From positions 1 through 12,076 of the forward strand of contig JAJYGU010000376.1 in NCBI GenBank assembly GCA_021784975.1: 12,076 nucleotides of DNA, in the 5' to 3' direction. Position numbers and translations under genes: made by a program. The DNA comes from Planctomycetota bacterium (lineage in GTDB: Bacteria > Planctomycetota > Planctomycetia > Pirellulales > Thermoguttaceae). This document shows positions 1-8,398 of the stretch, one piece after another; position 1 is the first letter of the stretch, and the number at the start of each line of letters is the position of its first letter. The notes below the pieces were generated by a model. The model was not told the origin of the DNA, did not search any database, and saw only the letters and a list, made by a program, of their open reading frames with translations.

Positions 1-3000
1 GCCCAGATGAAGGCGGAGGTAGCCGAACGGAAAGACCTATCGGACGACAAGCTCCGCTCGGAGGTCGAGGCTGCGCTGGTGATCGGCGCTGCGTTGCCGG
101 ACGGAACGCCCGGAGCCTTGCGACTGCGTGCTCACCGTTTCATCCGTGGCGGTTGGCAGTTCCATCGCTGCTTGAACCCCTCCTGCGGCAAACTCTACGC
201 CAAGGGCGAAGAGCAATGCACAGCCTGCCATCATCCCACCGCACCGCTGTACCTTTGCCGTAACTGTGGGGCTGATTACTTGCGGCTCGTCGGCAATCTG
301 GAAACGCCTCTGCGGCCCAGCGACAAGCCCACGGCCGACGATGAGTGGATGGTGTACGAGCCAGCCCGATTCGAGGGCGTGGCGGCCAGCGACGAAGACG
401 AGGGCGAGAACGGGGCAAACGGGACTGGGCGTCGGCGACGTGCCAAGGTGCCAGAGCAGATCAAGAAGAAGCCAATCCTCGACGGTTCGCTCGATCCGCA
501 TGCCCTCCAGTTCAGCGCAAACCCAGCCGACTATCCGCTCAAAGTCACGGTGCTGCCGGCCCGCACCCAATGCCTGTGCTGTGGCGGCACGGCGGGGAGC
601 CGCAACGTTATCACGCCGGTCAGCTTGGGCACGTCCGCGGCCGTGAAGGTCGTGGGCGAAGGGCTAATCGAGACACTGGCCGAGGCCAACCAGAACAAGC
701 CCGACCATGACGGCAAAGAACGGCTGCTGGTGTTCAGCGATAGTCGGCAGGATGCCGCCCACCAGGCTCGGTTCATCATCTTCGCCAGTCGCTACGACCG
801 GATGCGTAGCCGCCTGCTGAAGATCCTTCAAACCGAGCGGGTACTAACTGTGCGCCGGGCCGTGGAGATGCTGGCGGATCAGGCTGTTAACCACCGCGAC
901 AACCCTCACGTCCCGCAAGAGACCGACTGGATTCCCGACGAGGCACGGCAGCGGATTCAGGCATGGGAGGAAGCGCCCCTGCTAGATGAGATTGCCGTGA
1001 ACGCGGGCTACCGGGGCACGTTGGTTAACTTAGGCTTGGTCAACGTCGGCTACCACCAACTCGACGAGTACGTGCGTGTCCGCGGCGCAGCGTTGGCCGG
1101 ACGGTTGGGGATCAAGACGGCCGAGTTGGAGCACTTGTGCCGCGTGGTGCTGGACGAAATCCGCACGCGGGGCTGCTTGTCACGAGAGATGCTCCGCTAC
1201 CATCCGTCGAACGTCCGATGCCCGGAATACCTTCGCAGCGCGGAGTGGGAGCGGCACGTCAAGCAGCCACGAGGTTACGCCACATCGCCCAGCGGCACCG
1301 AGCCGGTGGCCTTTCGCGAGGGGGCAGTGACGCCCAGTGGCATCACCTGCAACAACGCTTGGCGAAAGCCCAAGTCGGGCGGTCGTGGTCCCAGCCTGGA
1401 ACGCATCCTCAAGCAGATGCTTGATCGCTTCGGTGGCCACGAGCCCGACGCGGAAACGGTCGTCGATCTGCTCGCGCTGCTGAAGCGGGGCAGCTTCCTA
1501 GTGCCGGTGGAGTTGTTCGGCTACCGCGAGCGAGACACGCTGCTCCAGGTCAACAGCGAGATTGTCCGACTGGAACTGGCGACCGAGCAGAGCCGGGTGC
1601 ACTGCGAAATCTGCGGCAAGGCCCTGGCTGAGGCTCAGCCGGGCATGCCCTGCCCCCGCTGCCACGGCACCTTGGTCCGATGGTTAGATGCGGAGGTCAA
1701 TGCCAACCGCTCGGTCAAGCGGATCAAGAAGCCGGACACGATTCCGTTGGTGGCCGGTGAGCACACGGCCCAGATCACCACGGAAGACCGAGCCACGTTG
1801 GAAGACCGCTTCAAGGCCCCGCAGGCAGAGTCGCCAGTCAACGTTCTAGCCTGCTCGCCGACTCTGGAAATGGGCATTGACGTGGGCGGTCTGGATGCCG
1901 TGGTCATGCGGAACGTTCCGCCCCGGCCGGACAATTACGCCCAGCGTGGCGGTCGTGCCGGGCGGCGGTCACGCGTGGGCCTGGTGCTCGGCTACGCCCG
2001 CAACACGCCCCACGATCAGTATTTCTACGACAAGCCACGGGAAATGATCGCCGGAGAAGTGCCGGCCCCGGCCGTATCGTTGGGCAATCGGGATGTTTTG
2101 GCTCGGCATCTTGCGGCAATCGCCTTCGGAGCAGCCACGCCGGGACTGGCGGGCAAGATGGTCGAATACGTTGCGCCCAACGGGACGGTTAACCAGGAAG
2201 CCGTCAACGCTTTGATCGAGGCAGTCCGTAACCAGACCGAGCATACACTGACGGTCGCCCGCGAGGCATGGGGAGCGGACGTGCTGACGAGGGCTGGGCT
2301 GGACGAGACTCGGCTGCGGGTGTACCTGGAAGAGTTGCCCGGCCGAATTCAGCATGTGGTCGATTGCACCGCCCGACAGGTCAAGGAGCTACGGGAGCCG
2401 GTGGAGCAGTTTGCCGAGGGGCTGCAACGCAAGTATGCTGCCATGCGGGCCAGCGATCTGGTCAATCGCCTGCTGGGCATCCCTACCGACTCGCGTCAAG
2501 AAGGCCGAGATGCCGATGACCGCTCGGCAGGCTACCCTCTCCGGCGGTTTGCCGAGTTCGGCATCCTGCCAGGCTACGAGTTCCCCTCGGAACCAGCGGC
2601 GCTCAGGCTGCGGGGCGATTCCCACGAAGAAGACCCGATTAGCGTGGTTCGCCGCTTGGGCATCGGCCAGTTTCAGCCTGATGCTCATGTCTACGCTCGG
2701 TCAAAGCGATGGGTGGTTATGGGCCTGGACACGGCCTCGCCGTGGAATCCGCACGGCGAGGGCCCCACGTGGTCGTACCGTCCCTGTCCAACCTGCTGTC
2801 TCCGTCACAATGCCGATCAGCCGGGCTGCCCCCGCTGCAACACCAGTGCACCGGGGCACGCATTGCCGTCTTACGAGTTTGCTGGATTCATCGCCCGCCA
2901 GGATGAGAGCCCGATCCTTGATGAGGAAGAGCGCTATGCGGAGCGAAATCTCGTCAGCACGCAACCGCAATGGGACGGTGATGTCATTGGGCGGTGGACT

Positions 3001-4110
3001 GTGGGCAGTAATTGGGCCTTGCGGCTGAGCCACAACGAAGAGGTCCGCTGGGTCAACGAAGGCAAGCCCCCGACACCCAGGGAAGTGCAAGACGGAACAC
3101 CACTACTGCATCCCAGCGCAAAAGGTTACCTGCTATGTCCGTCGTGCGGCAGAATGCTTGATTTGCCGCCAGCTGACAAAAAGAAGACCGGCGGCCGCCG
3201 CAACGCCAAGAGCGGAAAGGGCACTGACGACAACAATGGCCATTCCGATACCTGCCCGGTGCGCGGCAATAACCCGCAGCCGGTGGCGATCAGCACATCC
3301 GGGCGCGTCGAGATTCTGCGGCTATTGCTGCCGGTGCCTGTTACCAACCAACCGAGCGAGTGGCAGTCGTGGGGGCTGTCGTTGGGCTACGCCTTGGTCA
3401 ACGGGATGCAACACTTTTTCATGCTGGGAGCGGGCGAGTTGGACTTCGAGTTGGAAGGCCCTTGGTTGACCGGCGATGCCATCGCCCGATACTCGATGTT
3501 GTCGCTGGCGTTCATCGACCCAAGCCTCGGCGGAAGTGGCTATCTTCCACGGATCGCCGAACATTTCCACGAGGTAGCCGCTCAGGCAATCGAACATCTA
3601 GACCATTCTGAGTGCGAAACGGCCTGTTACCGCTGTCTGAAGTCGTACTACAACCAACGATACCATGACCAGTTGGCTTGGCCCCAGACCATCCCGGCCC
3701 TCGGCGAGTTGGCTGCGGCGGCTCCCCACCCTCGCCCACGCGAAACCGGCGACATCGACGATCCTCGCCCCTGGTTGGAAGCCTACGCTGCTGGGGTCGG
3801 CTCACCACTGGAGCTGGCATTCTTGCGGCTGTTTGAGAAGCACGGCTTCCACCCACAGAAACAGGTGCCTGTGGCCCCGAATCCCGGCGAGCCACCAATC
3901 TCGATTGCTGACTTCGCCGTCCCCGAGCGGCGATTGGCGATCTACATCGACGGTGCAGCCTTCCACATCGGCCAGCGATTACGGCGGGATCGTCTTATCC
4001 GAGAGAGGCTACGGAAAGCGGATCCACCGTGGGTGGTGGAGGAACTTCGGGCGGCGGACTTGAGACAGGCCACGTCTCTCATAAGCAGGCTGAAAGAGAT
4101 TGCCAAATGA
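1..4110 (+). CDS. DUF1998-type SF2 helicase with C-terminal PD-(D/E)XK-like nuclease domain (DruE-like), 5'-truncated by window
   Basis: The frame is already open at base 1, so the ATG at base 7 is probably internal; residue numbers below count from it. Seen: zinc-type cysteines C55/C60/C71/C74 and CRNC at 84-87; a motif IV-like segment LLVFSDSRQDAA at 240-251; a CxxC...CxxC ribbon at 533-552; helicase motif V around TLEMGIDVGG (619-628); motif VI QRGGRAGRR (646-654). More CxxC ribbons follow, then a DUF1998-like region ending in C1203-C1207-C1210. The last ~110 residues resemble Vsr/DUF559-type nucleases: E1269, ADF (D1302), IYIDG (D1315), H1320 and an RRDRLIRERL helix. Walker A and DEAD motifs are absent and should lie upstream. 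Known: such helicases (about 1,800-2,100 aa) occur in Druantia (DruE) and related anti-phage systems. Inferred: a DNA-translocating defence helicase/nuclease. A DruH-type partner, if any, is not visible here. No frameshift is seen. Confidence 0.85.
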   Translation, partial: AQMKAEVAERKDLSDDKLRSEVEAALVIGAALPDGTPGALRLRAHRFIRGGWQFHRCLNPSCGKLYAKGEEQCTACHHPTAPLYLCRNCGADYLRLVGNLETPLRPSDKPTADDEWMVYEPARFEGVAASDEDEGENGANGTGRRRRAKVPEQIKKKPILDGSLDPHALQFSANPADYPLKVTVLPARTQCLCCGGTAGSRNVITPVSLGTSAAVKVVGEGLIETLAEANQNKPDHDGKERLLVFSDSRQDAAHQARFIIFASRYDRMRSRLLKILQTERVLTVRRAVEMLADQAVNHRDNPHVPQETDWIPDEARQRIQAWEEAPLLDEIAVNAGYRGTLVNLGLVNVGYHQLDEYVRVRGAALAGRLGIKTAELEHLCRVVLDEIRTRGCLSREMLRYHPSNVRCPEYLRSAEWERHVKQPRGYATSPSGTEPVAFREGAVTPSGITCNNAWRKPKSGGRGPSLERILKQMLDRFGGHEPDAETVVDLLALLKRGSFLVPVELFGYRERDTLLQVNSEIVRLELATEQSRVHCEICGKALAEAQPGMPCPRCHGTLVRWLDAEVNANRSVKRIKKPDTIPLVAGEHTAQITTEDRATLEDRFKAPQAESPVNVLACSPTLEMGIDVGGLDAVVMRNVPPRPDNYAQRGGRAGRRSRVGLVLGYARNTPHDQYFYDKPREMIAGEVPAPAVSLGNRDVLARHLAAIAFGAATPGLAGKMVEYVAPNGTVNQEAVNALIEAVRNQTEHTLTVAREAWGADVLTRAGLDETRLRVYLEELPGRIQHVVDCTARQVKELREPVEQFAEGLQRKYAAMRASDLVNRLLGIPTDSRQEGRDADDRSAGYPLRRFAEFGILPGYEFPSEPAALRLRGDSHEEDPISVVRRLGIGQFQPDAHVYARSKRWVVMGLDTASPWNPHGEGPTWSYRPCPTCCLRHNADQPGCPRCNTSAPGHALPSYEFAGFIARQDESPILDEEERYAERNLVSTQPQWDGDVIGRWTVGSNWALRLSHNEEVRWVNEGKPPTPREVQDGTPLLHPSAKGYLLCPSCGRMLDLPPADKKKTGGRRNAKSGKGTDDNNGHSDTCPVRGNNPQPVAISTSGRVEILRLLLPVPVTNQPSEWQSWGLSLGYALVNGMQHFFMLGAGELDFELEGPWLTGDAIARYSMLSLAFIDPSLGGSGYLPRIAEHFHEVAAQAIEHLDHSECETACYRCLKSYYNQRYHDQLAWPQTIPALGELAAAAPHPRPRETGDIDDPRPWLEAYAAGVGSPLELAFLRLFEKHGFHPQKQVPVAPNPGEPPISIADFAVPERRLAIYIDGAAFHIGQRLRRDRLIRERLRKADPPWVVEELRAADLRQATSLISRLKEIAK

Positions 4111-4171
4111 TGGCTAATCGGGCGCGGATCGTTGGCTGCAGAGTCATTCTGAAAGTCAACCGCAGCCCTTG

Positions 4172-4185
4172 GGCCCACGTGGGCC
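4172..4185. repeat. perfect 14-bp palindrome
   Basis: GGCCCACGTGGGCC reads identically on both strands. It sits about 60 bases after the helicase stop and about 50 bases upstream of the next promoter. No T-run follows on either side, so an intrinsic terminator is unlikely. A dimeric repressor operator for the downstream two-gene unit is possible; a chance GC-rich palindrome cannot be excluded. Confidence 0.5.
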
Positions 4186-4232
4186 GATCGCCGCGTCCGG
4201 TCATCGATGCCAGGCAACCGCACCAAGAGTTC

Positions 4233-4241
4233 TGCTATAAT
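4233..4241 (+). promoter_or_regulatory. extended -10 promoter for the two-gene unit
   Basis: TGCTATAAT is an exact TGnTATAAT extended -10. No good -35 is seen at 17 bp (GGCAAC at 4213-4218), as is tolerated with an extended -10. Transcription would begin around 4247-4249, leaving a ~20-base leader before the ATG at 4268. A TTG at 4247 would lie on the start site itself, which argues against it as the start codon. Confidence 0.65.
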
Positions 4242-4267
4242 AGGCTTTGCGACGAACGGGGATCCGT

Positions 4268-4954
4268 ATGCCGACTTCGGACGATACACTGGAATTCGGA
4301 GGCCCTGACAGGCCAACCGTATGGACACCGATGCGTTCGGAACTGCGGGATTGGTTCCGGAGGAATGCCGAGTCGCTGTCGCCGGCCTACGAAGGAGCGG
4401 TGGAACTCCTCGCCAATCCCACGTCTCCGGGACGTGTGCGCTTCATAGCGCATGCCGTCAGGGACATAGCCGCCCGGCTCGTCTTCGCCCTTGAGCCGCA
4501 ACGTAAGGGTAAGCGAGTACAATACGAGGAGCATTTAGACAAAATACAGGAGCAGTGGCGGTTTCCGGACGGCATTTGCCGACGCGAGGCAGCGGCGCCC
4601 GCGGAGGAAATCGTCAGTATCCCTTGGAATGTGGCTGTGCTGATCGACGCTCTGATCGTTGAACACCGTCAGCGGCGGCAGTGTCCGAGTGCGCATGATT
4701 TGTTATTCCAGTTTCTGGTTAAGCGCTGTCTGTCACCGCCAGACTCAATCGACCGACTCGTCACGGAGTTCGGAAAAACCGCTAAGTGGTTCATGGCACA
4801 CGCGCATTTTTCGGCCGAGCCTGTTGTACCTGTAGAGGAGCGTGAGCTGCGGGAGAGGTTTCAGGCGTTCGAGGGGGCAATTTTCGGTATGGTCGGAACC
4901 TATTTCGCGGGAGTGGACGCGCTAGATGAAATCCTTCAGCGAGCCAACCGATAG
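4268..4954 (+). CDS. uncharacterised helical protein, first gene of a two-gene unit
   Basis: A 228-residue soluble protein with no signal peptide or TM segment. I chose ATG 4268 because GGGGA lies about six bases upstream and because the extended -10 places transcription start near 4248. The longer TTG start (4247) would need a leaderless message. Seen: a conserved-looking block at residues 45-97 (ELLANPTSPGRVRFIAHAVR, then RVQYEEHLDKIQEQW), which I associate with a family of unnamed proteins found beside large helical or ATPase defence genes; this is recollection only. The C-terminal half is helical (VAVLIDALIVEH; LLFQFLVKRCL; a terminal amphipathic stretch). No catalytic motif is recognisable. 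The gene overlaps the next by 29 bases, so the two are translationally coupled and probably form a complex. Function unknown. Confidence 0.8.
   Translation: MPTSDDTLEFGGPDRPTVWTPMRSELRDWFRRNAESLSPAYEGAVELLANPTSPGRVRFIAHAVRDIAARLVFALEPQRKGKRVQYEEHLDKIQEQWRFPDGICRREAAAPAEEIVSIPWNVAVLIDALIVEHRQRRQCPSAHDLLFQFLVKRCLSPPDSIDRLVTEFGKTAKWFMAHAHFSAEPVVPVEERELRERFQAFEGAIFGMVGTYFAGVDALDEILQRANR
4909..4913 (+). promoter_or_regulatory. ribosome binding site for the 980-aa gene, inside the upstream CDS
   Basis: GGGAG lies 12 bases before ATG 4926, within the last codons of the upstream gene. The spacing is slightly long, which fits partial dependence on translational coupling across the 29-base overlap. 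Confidence 0.4.
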
Positions 4955-7868
4955 CGAAGTCGACTCCGCTGTGTCGCTGCTGCTCAGTTCACCGACGCAT
5001 GCGGCCTACTTTCTTGATAGGCTCGAAAACCCAAACTGGATCGGGCCGCTCAAGAGCCGGGGCTTTTTTGCCAGCCCCCCGGTTCCAGAGCGGGTCGAGG
5101 GCGGCGTGATTCGATATCCAATTTGGCCGGCTTCGAAATATCTCGCGCGAATGGCAGCCCAGGCGCCGGAAGAAGTCGCGGAAATCCTGCAAAACATCCA
5201 GACCAAGAACCCTTCGATATTCAGAGATATCCTCACCGCAGCGAATAGGATGCCCGCTGCGATTGCGGCTACCATCGCGCCGATGGTCTGTAAGGCGATG
5301 AGCGAGGGTACCCATTCATCGCGGTTCCCGGGCGCTATTGATCTCTGTGTCCATTTGGCAAACGGAGGCCATGTGAGCGCGGCAGTTGATTTGGCCGAGG
5401 CACTGTTTCTTCCACGGTTAGTGCACGGCCACGGCCGGCCGAACCATGAGGACGAGTACTGGAATGTCGAGGGGCTCGAAAAAGTTATTCCCTCGCTCGC
5501 GACCGCCGCGCGGGGACGATTCCTCGCTGACCTTTGTGGATGGCTGAAGGCGTCGATCGCCGCAAAGGAGTATTATGGAGACCACTCCACGGCCGACGGC
5601 TCAGACCACTGGCGCCCGGCAATCGAGGAGCACGAGCAAAACCGAACCTACGATTTCGCGGGCAACCTAGTCGGCCTCGTGCGTCAGGGATTCGAGCATG
5701 CGATTGACGGCAGGCATATCGAGCTTGACACCGCGCTGAGGATTCTTGCCGGCCATGAATACCACGTGTTCACACGCCTGAGCGTGCATTTGCTTAACCG
5801 CTTTGCCGAGCGGGATCCGGAATTGGCGCAGAAAACAATGATGGATCCCGAGATGTTCAAAGCCTCCACATTGTGGCTTTGGCATGAATACGCGATGCTC
5901 ATGCGTCGGCGGTTCCTGATTCTGTCTCCCGACCAGCAAGCGACCTGGCTCGGCTGGGTCGACAGGGGCCCCGAGAAGGAGTTTTACTGGGATACACGCG
6001 TCGCAGGCAGGGAAGCAACCGAGGATGACCGGCGGAAGTGGATCCAGTCTTGGCAAGCCATTCGGCTGCACTGGATCGCTCCGCACTTGAGCGGCGAGCG
6101 CCGGGCGTTATACGAGAGAGTGGCGGCCGACTGGGAGGATCCGGAAGAGTGCGACTTCCATAATTACTCCCCTCCCGCCAATATCGGTTGGCGAAGCCCA
6201 ATTTCCACGGAGGAACTGGCAGGTCTGAGCCTCGCGGAGGCGCTGGATAAAATCAGCGCATGGCAGCAGAGCAAGCCTCAAGCCAATGTGATCCGCGAGG
6301 GAAGCGAGGGTATGGCCAGGGCGTTCGGCCAGTACGTGGGTGCCAAGGCGGAGGAGCTTTCCCGTCAGGCAGAGATGCTTGAGCGCCGGGAGCCCATTCC
6401 AATTTATATCTACGTGCGAACGTTCGTCGAACAAATGGCGGAGGCCGTTAAGGCGGGTCGGAAGATCGACGTAGCGGCGGTGCTGCGGCTGTGTAATTGG
6501 GTAGCCGAGCAGCCGGTGGCCGAATATGGGGCATATATCCCTGTCGATGATGTTCTCTGGAAACTCGTCGACCAGGACTGGCAGTGGGCTCGCTACGCGA
6601 TCTGCCGATTTATTCGGGCAGTCTGCGATCCGACCTCGCACGGCATCCCGTCTTACCCGATGGAAGGTAACCGTGAGGCAATTGGCTCCCTACTCAAGCC
6701 ACTCGCAGAAGAACCAGCCACATCTCAGCTTCGGGAGGAATCCAGAGAAAAGAACCTCCGGGTGTACAGCGACTCACTGACAGCCGCGATCAACACTCCC
6801 CGTGGTATCGCGGTGGAGGCGATTGTCGCGTATGCTCGCTGGGTTGCCAACCACATGGCGACCGTAGCCGAAGGCCGAAAGGTTGTGCCAGAGGGCTTCG
6901 ATGACATGCCGGAAGTCCGGGAAAGGCTCGAATGGCAAATCAAGCCCGAGAATGCGAGCTTCGAGGCATTTGCCATCATAGGCGCGTACTTCGATCTGCT
7001 TCATTGGATCGACGAATCATGGGTGAAGGGAAACGCCGACCGGATTTTCGATTTGGTGTTGATTGAGCGGGAACCTAAGTGCGCGTACGGCTGGGCGGCT
7101 TGGAACTCGTTTCTCGACTGGAGCCCTCCCCGCGCCAACTATTACCAAATCCTCCGGCCCCAATACGTCTATGCGGTGAAGCACCTTGCCGAGGCGGTTT
7201 TGCCTCCGAACTCCGGGCGGACGCCGATTCATCGTCTTGGCGAGCACCTGGTGATCCTGTATGGGCGTGGGGACCTGAAGGCAAACAGCAGTAACGACGA
7301 ACCGCTGTTATTCGATTTCCTCCGGGTTGCAGACAAAAATGTCCGCTCGCAGACGATCGCATTTGTCGGCTGCACCCTCGGCCGCAGCGAAGCCCTGCCG
7401 GAGGCGATCGTGGTACGATTCGAGAAGCTCTGGGACTGGTACTGGTCAGAATTCGGAGAGAAGGATGTCGCGGCCCGACCGGTGAGTGGGCTGTTTGGCT
7501 CGTGGTTTACGTGTGAACAGTTCCCCGTAGCGTGGAGGCTTGAGCGGCTTGAGACTGTCGTGGCCTCGCCGCAAATACCGGACCTAGCGCAGCAGGTTGT
7601 AGAGCACCTGGCGGAGATTGCGAAGGCCCATGTCGAGCATGTCGGGACGGCGACGCGCATCCTCGACCGGATGATCCGGGCTGACAAGGAGGGGTGGCGG
7701 GCCTATGCTTGGCGTGACTCCGCCATAAAGATTCTCGGACTTGCCATGCGCGGCGATGATGCCACGAAGGAGCGGGCTCTCAAGTTAATCGACCACCTCG
7801 GCCGGCGCGGATACCAGAAATTTGGTGAACTGTTGCAGCACGGTGGCGATGCTGATGACGCGAAGTGA
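4926..7868 (+). CDS. large all-helical (HEAT-like) protein, second gene of a two-gene unit
   Basis: 980 residues, predicted cytoplasmic, with no signal peptide, TM run or visible nucleotide-binding, nuclease or protease motif. Seen: an N-terminal block AAYFLDRLENPNWIGPLKSR followed by GFF, then YPIWPASKYLARMAA (residues ~26-78). I associate this block with the N-terminus of other large unnamed, helical-repeat proteins. The rest is a long series of amphipathic helices rich in Trp, Glu and Arg (e.g. ALDKISAWQ; VLRLCNWVAEQ; LIDHLGRRGYQKF near the C-terminus), consistent with a HEAT/ARM-like solenoid. ATG 4926 is the first start and overlaps the preceding gene by 29 bases. Known: such solenoids usually act as scaffolds or sensors. 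Inferred: with its 228-residue partner it forms an uncharacterised module next to a defence helicase. Whether that helicase belongs to the same system is open, since a dedicated promoter separates them. Confidence 0.85.
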   Translation: MKSFSEPTDSEVDSAVSLLLSSPTHAAYFLDRLENPNWIGPLKSRGFFASPPVPERVEGGVIRYPIWPASKYLARMAAQAPEEVAEILQNIQTKNPSIFRDILTAANRMPAAIAATIAPMVCKAMSEGTHSSRFPGAIDLCVHLANGGHVSAAVDLAEALFLPRLVHGHGRPNHEDEYWNVEGLEKVIPSLATAARGRFLADLCGWLKASIAAKEYYGDHSTADGSDHWRPAIEEHEQNRTYDFAGNLVGLVRQGFEHAIDGRHIELDTALRILAGHEYHVFTRLSVHLLNRFAERDPELAQKTMMDPEMFKASTLWLWHEYAMLMRRRFLILSPDQQATWLGWVDRGPEKEFYWDTRVAGREATEDDRRKWIQSWQAIRLHWIAPHLSGERRALYERVAADWEDPEECDFHNYSPPANIGWRSPISTEELAGLSLAEALDKISAWQQSKPQANVIREGSEGMARAFGQYVGAKAEELSRQAEMLERREPIPIYIYVRTFVEQMAEAVKAGRKIDVAAVLRLCNWVAEQPVAEYGAYIPVDDVLWKLVDQDWQWARYAICRFIRAVCDPTSHGIPSYPMEGNREAIGSLLKPLAEEPATSQLREESREKNLRVYSDSLTAAINTPRGIAVEAIVAYARWVANHMATVAEGRKVVPEGFDDMPEVRERLEWQIKPENASFEAFAIIGAYFDLLHWIDESWVKGNADRIFDLVLIEREPKCAYGWAAWNSFLDWSPPRANYYQILRPQYVYAVKHLAEAVLPPNSGRTPIHRLGEHLVILYGRGDLKANSSNDEPLLFDFLRVADKNVRSQTIAFVGCTLGRSEALPEAIVVRFEKLWDWYWSEFGEKDVAARPVSGLFGSWFTCEQFPVAWRLERLETVVASPQIPDLAQQVVEHLAEIAKAHVEHVGTATRILDRMIRADKEGWRAYAWRDSAIKILGLAMRGDDATKERALKLIDHLGRRGYQKFGELLQHGGDADDAK

Positions 7869-8230
7869 CTTCCGGCAGCAGGTACGGTCAACCGAAAAAG
7901 GAGCCTACAGCAGAGCAAAGCGAATGCACCGGCGGGCCTCGCGGAAGAACAAGATACCCTCCGTGGTGACGCCGAAAGCCACTGTCGAGTAAAGCGGCCG
8001 GGAGGGTAAGCATAGAAGCTTTCCGAGTTCAGCAGAACCCGGCACCTCCCAGCCAAGCATGTTGTACCTGGCGACGGGGATCTTGTCGAGCAACATCATT
8101 GAGGAAGCGTTGTACATGGCCGGCGACGCGCTCGTTGCTGGGCGGATTCATCTCGCCCAGTGAGAGACCAACGAGCGAGAAGTAATCATCCCCAAAGAAA
8201 CAACCGACCGCTACTCGCTTTGGCGCCCCG
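7869..8230. other. intergenic stretch with a possible decayed coding scrap
   Basis: No intact gene is visible. A plus-strand fragment at 8059-8163 (MLYLATGILSSNIIEEALYM... to TGA) has GC-rich third positions and protein-like wording. Its frame is closed upstream by TAA at 7990-7992, so it may be the tail of a dead gene. A 70-codon minus-strand frame (7905-8117) overlaps it and is not convincing. No terminator is evident after the 980-residue gene. Confidence 0.35.
8131..8175. repeat. two stacked inverted repeats (bulged hairpin)
   Basis: The outer arms are CTCGTTG (8131-8137) and CAACGAG (8169-8175). Directly inside on the 5' side, CTGGGCG (8138-8144) pairs with CGCCCAG (8154-8160) around a nine-base loop. 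An eight-base bulge (8161-8168) sits on the 3' side. Both arms are perfect over seven bases. No T-run follows. It could be a structured RNA, a transposon-end relic or a recombination site; its role is unknown. Confidence 0.45.
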
Positions 8231-8247
8231 GTCAGACGTTCGCCGGC

Positions 8248-8311
8248 ACTACCCCCGCTACCCCCCAGGCCGCAAAAATACCCCTATTCTTCGCAAAACA
8301 ATAGGGGTAGT
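8248..8311. repeat. cluster of C-rich TACCCC repeats, possible integrase arm sites
   Basis: ACTACCCC (8248-8255), GCTACCCC (8257-8264) and ATACCCCT (8278-8285) share a TACCCC core, and the reverse complement GGGGTAGT occurs at 8304-8311. They lie 90-150 bases from the tRNA-derived sequence. Known: tyrosine integrases bind short arm-type repeats near attP. The role here is inferred, and low complexity could explain it. Confidence 0.3.
8274..8309 (-). terminator. intrinsic terminator reading leftward
   Basis: On the minus strand TACCCCTATT and AATAGGGGTA form a perfect 10-bp stem (8300-8309 with 8279-8288) around an 11-base loop, immediately followed by TTTTTG. This would stop leftward transcription from the integrase-like remnant. 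The loop is longer than usual. On the plus strand no T-run follows the stem. Confidence 0.55.
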
Positions 8312-8398
8312 TGCAATGGCTTGCAAGAGTCGGCGAGGTTCGGTAAGATCGCAATGTGTAAAGACTTTCAGGCGATTTCGGCAAGCGATTTTGATTGC

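Noticed and set aside
4247..4267. TTG start for the 228-residue protein
   Set aside because: It coincides with the predicted transcription start of the extended -10 promoter and lacks a ribosome site; ATG 4268 has both leader and GGGGA.
7905..8117. 70-codon minus-strand frame
   Set aside because: No family resemblance or ribosome site; the plus-strand scrap over the same bases has more coding-like third positions.
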